64,000 nt of DNA from Mangifera indica (taxonomy: Eukaryota; Streptophyta; Magnoliopsida; Sapindales; Anacardiaceae), in contig NC_058156.1 in the NCBI RefSeq assembly GCF_011075055.1, positions 3,038,001-3,102,000 on the forward strand, read 5' to 3'. Made by a program: the position numbers and the translations under genes. The notes below the pieces were generated by a model that saw only the letters and a list, made by a program, of their open reading frames with translations, had not been told where the DNA came from and made no database searches. This document shows positions 13,401-23,395 of the stretch, piece by piece. Position 1 is the first letter of the stretch. The number at the start of each line of letters is the position of its first letter.

Positions 13401-14940
13401 CATATGAAAACTCACTTCTGTAAATGCACTTCCCCATGTGAAAACAATAACCTCTAACCGCCAAAAGATCCCGAAGTATAATCCCATATTCCGACTGAAA
13501 ACTTGGAACATTGCTTAACACATCGAAAACATGTCTAAAAAGTCTTTTAACCACAGATAATAGAGGTAACACCTTTCCTGGCAGGAACATAGTGATAGAA
13601 CAAACAACATCAATCACTGCTCCACTTCTTCCATCAAAAAATATATATAAACACTCACACACATAATCATTCCTTAGAGAACCAATCCATTGATCTGGTG
13701 CCTATCACCATTTTGCGCCAGCAAAACTGAGAAAGTAAATGAAACAGAGAGGATAACAATCCATCCCTGGGGAGAGTGGGGGAAGGTAACTCAATCAAAT
13801 AAACCCAAGAAACTAGTTGTCCTTTCAATCAATAAATCAAAGTTTTAAATTAACAACCCATTTGCAAGATCATTATCAATTTCTGATAAGAAATTACTAC
13901 TTCTATACACCAAATATTGCAATCTATATTAGCAACCAAAAATACAGATTGGTCAGTAATTCTATTAACAAACTATTTCCAACTTCTTTGGCCAGGGAAC
14001 TTCAGAAGGGTTAGGTTTTTTCAATTCTCTCTTTAAAGAAAACAAAAGTTGACTACCTTCAGAAATTGATTTTTTTTAATAATTATAAGATCACTTTGCA
14101 GACACATTCTGAGGGATCCAAAGTCATCCTGCATGACAGTTTCTTGCTTTTATTTTTTATTCAACTCTTTACTTTTAAAAACATATTTCAACCGACAGGT
14201 AATGATTACATATGTGCTAATCAACAATGAAAAACTTTCAATAAACATTTAAATTATTACATAAATCAGACACTTGACCATATCATGCAATTTCTAACCT
14301 GAAAACTTGGCATCTTCAGCTCGTTGGATGACAGCTCGAAGAGATTTTGCAAGATTAATCTTAGGCGGGCGCCGCTTGCTTGTAGATATTTCTAGTTTTA
14401 TGCAACTGATGAGCAATATTACAAGATATGGCCATGTATCTGCTGCAGAAACAATTTGAAACATTGCAATCTGTTTTTAACAATTTATTCACACAATGCC
14501 TCTTAAACGTACATTTAATAATTGCAAATACACGTTAATCTTACAGCCAGGAATATCATTCGAATCCAACTTTGCAGTGTTCTTTCCAAGAAATCTGCAG
14601 AACATGACAGATCTTTCTCCTTCTAACCATGTACACAACAACTTTATTCCTTCCTAAACACATATATACAAAGTCAGACAATGAAAATATTATTGTAAAG
14701 TTTAATTTAGTGTATAGTTGGGGAAGCAGAGGATGCTTGAAACATCAATCGCTACTTGAGACTTAAGAAAACAATAACATTCAACAGAAATGACCCAAAA
14801 TAATAAAAGAAATAAATTAACCAAATTCTGCGATAGTTAAAACATTAAAACAAAAAGGAGTAACAAAAAACCTCTCTCGCTTTGGCCTTATCAGAGGAGA
14901 GTTTATCGGCAATCTCTTGAAAGTCCCTTGACGTTATCAT
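502..14940 (-). CDS. ATM: ATM protein kinase, N-terminal part (25 exons, runs off left edge)
   Basis: Encodes the N-terminal HEAT-repeat part of ATM, the nuclear PI3K-like kinase that signals DNA double-strand breaks. Exons I can place with matching phase: 14940-14872, 14653-14545, 14442-14299, 13577-13416, 13304-13109, 12976-12820, 12727-12588, 12483-12396, 12260-12157, 10384-10286, 9745-9689, 9458-9374, 9000-8926, 8290-8249, 8148-8078, 7031-6983, 5775-5704, 4934-4779, 4679-4590, 4501-4314, 3717-3111, 3023-2952, 2818-2651, 1743-1618, 629-502. They sum to 3254 nt (1084 codons plus 2 nt) without a stop. The start MITSRDFQEIADKLSSDKAK, then KLLCTWLEGER, is the plant ATM/Tel1 N-terminal (TAN) motif. 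Later blocks such as PSFQSEYGIILRDLLAVR, QKEEVFRCILTLQSLLEN and DPDYRVRLFLGRRIGVLFQT also match the family as I know it. FAT, kinase and FATC domains would lie left of the window. One intron has a GC donor. The locus looks intact so far as visible; exon edges are manual. Confidence 0.93.
919..1365. repeat. Possible solo LTR in an ATM intron
   Basis: The stretch begins TGTTAG and ends CTAACA, the inverted ends typical of plant LTRs. Near its right end it has CAATAAAATAG followed by a TCTGTATTG stretch, like an LTR polyadenylation region, and it has a TATA-like TATATAAATG near 1129. No matching 5-bp flanking duplication was found, so this could be an old solo LTR or chance. Confidence 0.4.
2170..2597 (-). 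mobile_element. Complete TRIM retrotransposon (428 bp) in ATM intron 23
   Basis: Two near-identical 141-bp direct repeats (2170-2310 and 2457-2597), each TG...CA when read on the minus strand, flank a GC-rich 146-bp core (2311-2456). Next to the right-hand repeat, separated by 2 nt, the minus strand reads TGGTATCAGAGCC (2454-2442), the initiator tRNA-Met primer-binding site. The element is flanked by a perfect 5-bp duplication AAATG (2165-2169 and 2598-2602). No coding capacity. This is the definition of a terminal-repeat retrotransposon in miniature. The repeats show no 5S rRNA-like sequence, so it is not a Cassandra element. It sits between ATM exons ending at 2651 and starting at 1743 and is spliced out with the intron. 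Confidence 0.95.
6668..6770 (+). mobile_element. SINE-like tRNA-derived fragment in an ATM intron
   Basis: TAGCAAAATTGG (6668-6679) resembles a Pol III A box and GGTTCGAACCT (6712-6722) is a near-consensus B box, with spacing as in a tRNA head. No tRNA cloverleaf can be folded around them and the following bases are AT-rich, so this reads as a tRNA-related SINE head, not a tRNA gene. The right end is a guess. Confidence 0.45.
9001..9373 (-). other. GC-AG intron of ATM
   Basis: The exon 9458-9374 ends in AAT AAG and is followed by GCATG, not GT. The next exon (9000-8926, reading FDCGWQMIWNCL) must join in phase 0, which only the GC donor allows: the nearest GT (2 nt later) would create an immediate stop. 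AAG|GC is the usual context of GC donors. Confidence 0.75.
10444..10493. repeat. Compound (GT)n(AG)n microsatellite
   Basis: About 12 GT units run directly into about 12 AG units inside an ATM intron, beside the exon at 10384-10286. Open frames across it give CV and ER dipeptide runs and are not genes. Confidence 0.97.
10867..11326. mobile_element. Non-autonomous hAT-type element (460 bp) in an ATM intron
   Basis: The ends are imperfect inverted repeats: left AGGGCTAAATCCAAAC, right the reverse complement of GGTTTATATCCACTCCTAC. A perfect 8-bp duplication TATTAAAT flanks it (10859-10866 and 11327-11334), as for hAT elements. The inside is a patchwork of repeated CTCAAGTTC/TTGGCTC-like motifs with no coding capacity. 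It lies in the long ATM intron between exons 12260-12157 and 10384-10286. Confidence 0.75.
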
Positions 14941-14941
14941 T

Positions 14942-14951
14942 GGCGGGAAAA
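14942..14951 (-). promoter_or_regulatory. E2F-like site next to the ATM start codon
   Basis: The minus strand reads TTTTCCCGCC and ends two bases before the ATM ATG at 14940. It matches the E2F consensus TTTSSCGC. E2F sites are known in S-phase and DNA-repair genes. If the transcript starts further upstream the site is in the 5' leader, which E2F sites often are. That it is functional is inference. Confidence 0.5.
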
Positions 14952-15016
14952 CGTTTGAAGCGTCTAGAGACAGTAGGAGTGTTGAGTCAAGACTCTGGAC
15001 ATCTGAGACGACCTAA

Positions 15017-15054
<38 letters not shown>
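15017..15054. repeat. (GT)n(AT)n microsatellite
   Basis: Eight GT units pass into about eleven AT units, about 75 bp upstream of the ATM start codon, so possibly within the ATM promoter or leader. Confidence 0.95.
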
Positions 15055-15202
15055 GTTTTAGGGTATATAAAATTAATCAACATTCTCAGGGTATACAAAT
15101 AGAATCATTTAGAATGAGGCGGAAGGAATTTGCCCACAGTAAGTAAAGTATGATTTGACTAAAGTTTATCGCATTTAAATTTCAGTACACCCTATATTTA
15201 TA

Positions 15203-15487
15203 TATAATTAAATAATTTTAAATTAAAAATAAAATAATATTCAATTACATAATAATATATTATCTATATATTTAAATTATATATAAAAATATATACATAT
15301 AACATTATTTTTTAAATTTTACTATCGATAATAAAAAATAAAATAAGATTATATACATAAATAATATGCATAACTTTATATATAAATAATAACAAGTCAT
15401 TATATAATTAGATAATTTAAAATTAAAAATAAAATAATATTTAATAACGTAATAATATATCATTATTTGTATATAAAATTATACATA
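15203..15487. repeat. AT-rich dispersed repeat, two direct copies
   Basis: About 85 bp at 15203-15290 recur at 15401-15487, sharing AAATTAAAAATAAAATAATA and TAATAATATAT blocks. A reverse-orientation relative sits at about 54500-54610. No coding potential. The family is not recognised. Confidence 0.6.
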
Positions 15488-15779
15488 TTATTTGGTTTAT
15501 AATTGAGGCAAAGTGTTTTAGTAAACTCTAATGGGTTATTTGACTTAAAATAAAAAATTTGGTCAAAAAATACTTGAAAATCTATTGGTTTTAAGCATGA
15601 ATTGCCCAATACCAGGTAATTCACTTCTACCAGAGGCAAAATATGATTTGTGAAGACTTTCTTAGTCAGTATGATTTGGATTTGATTGCATGCTTTACAA
15701 AGGTTTATTAAACTCCAGTCGAATCGGGGCTTTTCGGCTAAGTCCAATCTCACGTGAAAGCCCGATGGCGCAACACTAT

Positions 15780-16160
15780 TTTCCTTAATGGGTTATTTGC
15801 TTAAGAATTTAGGGGTTTGAATTGTGTCAAACTTATATAAATTTAAACTCAAATTTGGTTTAAATGAGTTAAAAACAATTTAGATATAAATGAGTTTGAG
15901 TTTGAAAGTTTAATATTTTCAAATTTAAACTTTAGAGGTATTTGGTTCATAAAACTCGTGAGTTTGAAAAATTCAATATATATTTACTAAAACAATATCA
16001 TTTTGATTAATACGAATTAAAACGATATCATTTCATTATTAAACTATACTCAAAGTTTGACTCAAACTTAAACTTGACCTTGACTCATTTCAAATAAGTT
16101 GAGTTCAATGAGTTTAAGTTTGATGTTATTCGTATTTAACTTTAATCAAATCACTAAGAG
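15780..16160. repeat. Diverged repeat resembling the hAT-type element at 10.9 kb
   Basis: The stretch is built of repeated TTTGAGTTTGA / CTCAAACTTAAAC motifs and AAAACGATATCATTT (16019 and a similar one at 15990), the same style as the 10867-11326 element. No clear ends or target duplication were found. Confidence 0.35.
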
Positions 16161-19100
16161 TGGTGTTATTTATAGATGAATCCAATGGCATTTAAGTATG
16201 ATCCTTACAAGTAAACATAAAGGCAAACTTATTAAAGAATTGTTATTAAACAAAAGCAAGATTATTTTCCTCTTGTTGATAGATGATGATTTACATAAAA
16301 CATATTATCATGTTTACCTTTTTACTAGAGTAAGCATCATCGAGGTTTTTAATAATTTAGGTGATAATAATTAATTATTACTAGAATGAGTGATAGAAGG
16401 GTATTTTTGTAAATGAAGTATTAAATTCCTAATTTTATTTAATATTAGGGCTTACAAACTAGGGGTGAAATTTTTTTTTTTTCTAAACTATAACCAATCT
16501 AATTCCCTCGATTAACCGATAATATTAGATCAATTAACCAGAATTTTGTTCAATCAGTCAAAAATTATTTTCAATTTTTAATTAAAATTTACTCAAAATA
16601 TAATTTTTATATGAAAGAAAAAAAAATTGCAAATTAAATATACAAAAATCTTCCATACAACTATAATCTTCGGCATAGTATGCTTAATCATCAACATAAC
16701 CAAACTAATATATATATATTGAAAAACATCGTAAAAATGATTGTTTGATTTTACCAAAATGGACATTCATTACTGAAACTCCAAAACCAAGTGTGCTTCC
16801 ATCTTGATAAAAAGGGTAATGGACAATAGAATATCGTATCCATCTAAAACAACTATGAAATTTTTAGGTGTTAGCGTTCTATTTTATTGGAATATGTGTT
16901 TCTTCTTTTATTATTTATTTTTATTTTCAAATTAATAAAATTATGACCACCTTGTGGAATGACTTGTGAAATAAATGTTCTTTCTTTGTAATGATAGTTT
17001 CCTCTTGGTGAATGTTAAATGGTTAGTTAACCGAAGATGACAAATTTTGATAAAAATCCAAAATCAAACCCAAAAAATTAAAAAACAAAATCCAAACCAA
17101 ATTTGTAATTGATAGATTGATTTACTATTTTTTTATTCGGTTTGATTTTGGGTTCGATTTGTCAGTTTTTTGGCTTTTTTTAATAAGGCCTATTTCAACC
17201 ATGATTCATGTCACATGTCACATGCACGGGGGATGTTGACGGATCATAATTTAGATTTGATCTCTAATAACGAGCTAGTTTAGTCGCAAGGTGTTAATCG
17301 ATAGATAAACAAGACATTGGATCAAGGGACATACTGGGTCATCATCCACCACTTTTCTAGCCAATCATGGTCCCTAGAGCAACATCTAAGAATGCATCAT
17401 TGCCATACATGTGGCTTCCAAAGAACCTCCTTGACTGAACAAATTACGAGGTTCATGTTGTTTGACCACATCATGAGGAGGACCACATCAGATTCTGATC
17501 ATCATCATCAGAGGGAACCTCAAATATATAATATTCATATTCATTAGCAAAGCCCACACACTTGAGTTTAAATTTCGAACTCCTACAATTAATACTTAAA
17601 TTACAGAGGGGGAAAATAAAGAAAGCTTAAGATTTTCCTGATTGAAAGTTATCTGATTAAAGGAGATGGCTTGAAAGTAATGTTGCTAGCAGCCGCATGA
17701 TAGGCCGCAAGAAGGGGCTTTAATATTAAAAACAGTAGGAATAAATTAGGATATAGATAGCACGTAAAAGATGGTAACATAATTTAAACCTCCAATCATT
17801 AATCACGCTAAAGCATAGACTCTAATATATCTTTGCATGAAGATTAAAAGTTCCCAGGGACACATTTTTCTCTTATTTTTTACTGGCTATATTTACATTG
17901 ACATTAAACCAAAGGAAATAATATATTAGAGTCGACCGAATTAGCCCTCCCTCTTCCTCTCTCAACCCTCAAACATTCCTCCTTCCCCCTCTTACCCTTC
18001 TAAGATACTACTTTCTTTGATGTATAAATAGTCAATAAATAGGCCACCGATGCTACTTTGTTTTTTACCCAGACCACACCTCTAGGAGCTTGAGGATTTG
18101 GTTGAAAGAGCTTTCAGTGCCTTTTTTCTTTCTTCGGCTTGAGCATACCTACTTCTACTTAATTTTTATAACGAAGAATCCCTTTGGCTTATGGGGCAAA
18201 TGCCTTTAGCTTCCCTTCAAGAAGTCGACAACACACTCAAGCGGTTCATCTGTCTATAAAACACAATGGACGATAAATATAATATAATATTATATGTATA
18301 TAAATTTTTATCAAATCATAGGTATTTCATTGGTTGATAAGAGTAAGCACCAATTTCAGTATAATAAAAACTAGAGTTTTCTTCCATTGCTTCTCCTTAC
18401 TCTAGGGTTTCTTATTGGTTAATCACAGCAGATGTATTCTTTGATGAAATCACTACTGTGATTAAAACCAATCATCCCTTTTTTAAAATCGACTTGATAT
18501 AATATCTATAAATTTTGTAAAAGAAAAAAAAAATTTTGTAAAAGAAAAAAAGAATTTGTATCAAAAGCTCAAAACGAACAAATAATTGGAACTCAATCCA
18601 ATTAAATGGTCTACGACAATGAAGTGACACAAGAACCTAAAATTGACGCTACAATTGGACTCGAAAATAGAGCAACAACCCATTTGAAATGGTTTGTGAT
18701 TGTGTTTGTCATGATGGTTTGGCAACTGATTTGAAGAAGTTTGTGCTTGAGCTTATGGGATGGTTTCGGTCAAAAGATACTGAAAAAATACAACTTTTGG
18801 TTGGATAGAACTAAAGGAAAAATATGGAGTTGTTTCTTTGTTGTGGGATTGGAATTTTTGTGAAATGGTGGCTGTGATGATTTTTAATTGCTCCTAATTT
18901 TCAACTTTGTGTTTCTGTTGCTTTGAAATTCAATTGTGCTTCTTCAATTTGGGTTATTTAGAAAAACAATTAATTTTTCAATATATTATTTATAAATTTA
19001 ATAAGTAAAAAAGTATTTTTAAGCCAAATTTTTTAAATAAAAATTAATGTTGGTGTTGATTTTTCTGTGAAAAATCTATATTGATAAAATGAGTATCCAC

Positions 19101-19250
19101 CATGGACCATGACACTTTGGCCTGGAGGGGGACATGAGTTTTCAGTCTACATCCATCTGAAACAACCTATAGCTCTATGCACATTCTAGGACATAGAGTT
19201 AATGATTTCGGTCGCAGTACGTGATTCTTATGATTAAAATGATGATCAAT
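16161..19250. other. Gene-poor AT-rich intergenic stretch
   Basis: No supported gene. The open frame at 17317-17547 is short, lacks a recognisable match and is surrounded by AT-rich noise. Poly-A/T runs, an imperfect duplication (AATTTTGTAAAAGAAAAAAA-like, 18513-18560) and a TATAAATAG at 18021 are present. The TATA-like site has no convincing coding sequence behind it. Part of 16450-17200 may be an old transposon. Confidence 0.5.
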
Positions 19251-19277
19251 TACCGTTTGAGGTGACAAAACGAAATC

Positions 19278-19409
19278 ACACGTGTCAGTTGTACGGTGAA
19301 ACGTGGGCCCTATGTTCTCAGGTGTGTTCTTCACACAGACTGCTCTGATGCGGCCAATTCTTATTTGAAATAATAATAATAATTTTGGGGTGGAAGGCAG
19401 GCACGTGAG
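19278..19409. promoter_or_regulatory. G-box/ABRE-like sites upstream of the DOF gene
   Basis: ACACGTGTC (19278-19286) and GCACGTGAG (19401-19409) carry the ACGT core of bZIP/bHLH and abscisic-acid-response elements, 0.7-0.8 kb before the DOF start codon. A CT-rich stretch (19905-19970) looks like the start of a plant 5' leader. These are motif matches only. Confidence 0.4.
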
Positions 19410-20104
19410 AAGTGTGTGGTGTGGGGGGAATCTATACTTTGCTTGTAGGATGAGAGCGATTGGGGGCCACTCTGGAGGGCCCGCAAGTGGAGTGCTCTTT
19501 CGTTATGCTTTCTCTTTATCGAGAACTGCAAAATTTATTATTCTCTTCTCTCCCATCTCTGTCCCTCGTCTATGCGTCTGTCACGTCTGAGTGAACTGTG
19601 CAGACTAAGCCGCGATATCTGACGTTAACTCTCTAATTATCCAACGGCTGTAGTTACGGCTACACAAAGATTGTAGTGACATCACAGTCCGGTCATTTTA
19701 CAAGAGGAGTCTCAGTCAAGCTGAGGTAAGAAGTGGGTCCGTGATTGTTCCAACATTGGCCAGACATACTGGGGTCCCATTAAGGCTTGGCCACCGACGT
19801 CGTTTAGACCGTATTTTGCGGATTACCTTGACCTGGCTACACTGCACACCTGCTGCCTTTTTCTTCCCTTCATATTCACCACCAACCCTCCCCCGCATTC
19901 CACACAAACCATTCACTCTCACTCTCCTCTCTTCTCTTGAAAATTGTCATCTTCCTCTCTCTCTTTTAATTTGTAACTAGGTCTCAATGAGCTATAACCA
20001 AAATTAATGGAGAAGTACAGATTGTGAAGTCGAGGTGGCTGGGATAGTTTGATAGAGTGTGAAATTTATCATTTTTTTCTTTCTAGTTGGTTTTTAATTG
20101 TTTG

Positions 20105-21410
20105 ATGGGTCTTGCTTCACTGCAAGTTTGCATGGATTCGTCTGATTGGCTTCAGGTATAACGCCATGGCCATGCATTTGTAACTTCCATATAACTTTTT
20201 CTCATCTTTACTATAGTGTGCTGTTTATGACTCAACTCTAGGAAGCTAGATAGATACACGAATGAGAAAAACACATTCATATTTGTCAGGTTCGTTGCAA
20301 AGTTTCGATAATTGCCAAAACTTACAGGAAGATAGATAATTGCCAATACCGTATGTTCTTAAAGCTTTATCAACATAATTTGAATAAGATGAACATTGTT
20401 AATCACTGAGCGTTTTTGGAAATTAAATTCGGATGGATAATGGGATACTAATTATTCATCCAGACACTCTAGTTGGTTGCTGAAAATAGCCGGGAATGTG
20501 GGGAATGTCTAGTCCTTGCACTAATCGACATTTAAGATATGACAAAGAATGTTTAGTCGTAGCACTGACACATTTTGCATTATTTATTTGTTTCCATGTC
20601 AAGGGCACGATTCACGAGGATTCTGGCTTGGATTCTTCACCATCTGGTGGCGAGCTGCTGACTTACTCAAGGCCTTTGGTAGAAAGGAGGCCGCCGCCGC
20701 CGTACGATCAGGCGCTCAAGTGCCCGAGGTGTGACTCTACACACACCAAATTTTGTTACTACAACAACTACAGCCTTTCTCAGCCGAGGTACTTTTGCAA
20801 AACTTGTAGAAGGTATTGGACTAAGGGAGGCACCCTGAGGAACATTCCCGTTGGTGGTGGTTGTAGAAAGAATAAGAAAGTTTCTTCTAAAAAATCAAAC
20901 GATCATCATCACCTCATTAACCAAAATCCCGGATTATCATCATCATCTCATAATTCCACTGATCTTCACCTTTCTTTTCCGGATATTCAATTTTCTCACC
21001 TGGGCAACATTCTGGGCGCTCATGGTGCCCTTGCTAACCCTAATTTCATGGATGCCAAATATAATGCCATGCTTGAAAACCAGACGCCTATAGGTTTAAT
21101 GGAGAGTAAGTTAGAAGCTATCGTTGGAGGTTCTAGAAATTATGATTTTATGGCTCCAAACGTTCATGGTGTGTGCTCTCCATTTGAGATGTCTCTTGCT
21201 GGAAATGGCGGAACTTTCATTGACACTTGCCAGAGATTGATGTTCCCATATGAAGCAAATGAAGATCATCAAAATACAATTGATTTTAAACCAACTACTA
21301 AGCTTTTATCACCCGACTGGCAAGGCCAAGAGGGGTTCTTAGGAAATTTGGGTTCATGGACTGGAATGATGAATGGCTACGGCTCATCCGCTACAAATTC
21401 CTTAGTCTAA
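20105..21410 (+). CDS. DOF zinc-finger transcription factor (DOF2.1/DOF5.3 type)
   Basis: Two exons, 20105-20155 and 20604-21410, joined in phase 0 over a 448-bp GT-AG intron, give 285 residues. Exon 1 encodes [17 protein letters not shown], the N-terminal signature of the vascular DOF2.1/DOF5.3 (PEAR/TMO6) group. I chose this start over an ATG in the intron for that reason. The DOF finger covers about residues 55-107 with zinc ligands C57, C60, C82 and C85 (CX2CX21CX2C), then a basic [10 protein letters not shown] tail. The rest is Ser/His/Asn-rich and presumably a regulatory region. DOF proteins bind AAAG cores in the nucleus; this subgroup acts in vascular and procambium development. The upstream leader may hold a six-codon uORF at 19987-20007 if transcription starts before it. 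The intact frame suggests a working gene. Confidence 0.95.
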
Positions 21411-21941
21411 ATTACTGATCCAAAAATGATCGTCATTGACTAAACATGCCGCAACAATAGGAGTGTGAATGGGAGACATCCCAAAGTCTGTAAAAATGGC
21501 TGCCATAAGTGCCCTAGTGTCGGCTTTGTGTTTTTGTTTGTTTTTTAATCATCTTTTTATTACATAATTTAGTGGCTTATCGCCATGTAAGGCATTCAAA
21601 GCTCTAGGAATTTCTTGTTATTCCGAGGAAGATCCGAAGATGTAGCAGTGCTTTTCTTTTTTTATTTTTTTAATTTAAAAAATACAATGTCTTATAGTTC
21701 TCTGTATATATATCTTATCTTTCTATATCTTTTATACTCCGTCGCCTGCGTGTTTTGTGAGTGATTATTATTATGTTACGAAATATCATGAAATAGCGGT
21801 AGCCTCACTGTGCATATGTCTCTGCGGCTTGGATGTTGTTTGAGATCAGAAAGAAAACGAAAGCAGTGTTTCCAGGGAAAGCGAAAACTCTCATTGAGTT
21901 TGGTGCAGTTACATGTGACCCCATGTCTCCACTGAGTTAAA

Positions 21942-22019
<78 letters not shown>

Positions 22020-22319
22020 TGTATATGCTAATTTTCTATCCTCCACCCAGGTTATGTTTTCGTTTATTACAGAAATAATGCCCGAAGAGGACATAGATGA
22101 TCAGACATTTCTAGTTAGAGTGTTTTTGTTTTTTGTTTTTTTTTTTTAGGAATTCCTCGCCTATTTATGGAAATCTTTTGGAAGTTTTTTTTAATACCCA
22201 CTAATACATATTGAGGTTAATAATTTTCATTGGTTTAAAAAAGTATGATATGTACGTGATCTAAAAAATGTTGAGTTTAAGTTAAATTATAAGAGAATAG
22301 AGTAGTTAAATATAATTTC
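21411..22319. other. DOF 3' region and AT-rich spacer
   Basis: Probably the DOF 3' UTR up to about 21.75 kb, with T-rich stretches. Beyond it there is no supported gene. Confidence 0.5.
21947..22024. repeat. (AT)n(GTAT)n microsatellite
   Basis: About 23 AT units are followed by about eight GTAT units. The open frame over it is low-complexity. Confidence 0.97.
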
Positions 22320-22344
22320 CATTGGAAGTTTGTACTTTATAGTA

Positions 22345-22806
22345 CAGGTGCTTTGTTCAGAAGGTACCTGTACTACTTAAACTAGGAATCACCAAAGAAG
22401 AGGCAAATGACATAATAGAGAAGATAAAAGCCACCGAAGGAGTTGCAATTATGGGATGAAAAATGTCAAGCCACTTTGTACCAGCGGTTGTTGGTCATGT
22501 TGTACCTGGGCAAATGACTTTTATTGCCCAGAGGATGGAGTATCTGACATACAATGAATTTTACCATGTTGAATGCACGGCAATTTTTAATAGAGATTTG
22601 AAGTCGTTGGATTTTATCTCCCTCTTTTGCCAACTGATCCATTGTATGGGGTTGAACACAATAGAGAGTGAGAAACAGAGGCCCAAGTCCACATTCGTAT
22701 GCATAAAATTCGAGCCTTTTTTACCAACAAATTATAACCGAAACTTGTTCACGGCTCTCCCTCAAAATCTGTATATTCTATCATTTTATTGTAAGAGCAA
22801 TTTCTA
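22345..22806 (+). pseudogene. Unrecognised coding-like fragment
   Basis: Less AT-rich than its surroundings. 22363-22459 reads as a helical, charged segment (LKLGITKEEANDIIEKIKA...GVAIMG) ending in a stop. A second frame, 22463-22806, runs 114 codons with MSSHFVPAVVGHVVPGQ near its start, and within it another frame reads PTDPLYGVEHN, suggesting further shifts. I do not recognise the protein. It looks like a broken copy of a real exon or exons, not a working gene. No transposon ends were found around it. Confidence 0.35.
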
Positions 22807-23395
22807 ATTTCAGCAAAACTGGGGATGTGATATATAGCCTTGCCAAGCCAACCTGAAAGAATCTTGCCATATTGCAGGTACAATTTTTCTGTTGTAATTT
22901 ACAAATATAAGTTCAAATTTCGGTGATCAATTGTAGTGAAAATTTATGCACAACCCACTCAAGCAATTAGCACTTGTGCTGACACCATATCAAGAATGTT
23001 TGCATGATCAGATCTTCTGGTTAATGTACCACTTTTGGGTCTCTATGTGGCCTTCAACCAGCTAGTCAACAAAATGCTCAGGTACTGACCCTGGTTCTTA
23101 ACCTGCCAACATTTCATGGCACACATTTTTTTTTCTCACCACACAGACACAAAACAGAAGAAGAAGAAGCCAAATTAAGACAGAAGACCCAATTGGTCCA
23201 ATTGATTGTAGCTTCCATGCTTGTGCACTTCAGTTTAATAGAGATTAAACAGTTCTTGGTGCTGGCAACATCACAGTAAGAGAAAATACATATAAAGCAA
23301 CAGCCGATACAGAAGACATAAGAAGGAAGCATAACAATCTAGGGTCACTACATAAATAAACAACCAAATTAATGTTTTATATCTTACAACTTCAA

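Noticed and set aside
18000..18260. Possible miRNA or small gene near a TATAAATAG
   Set aside because: No long hairpin and no known miRNA was matched; frames are short.
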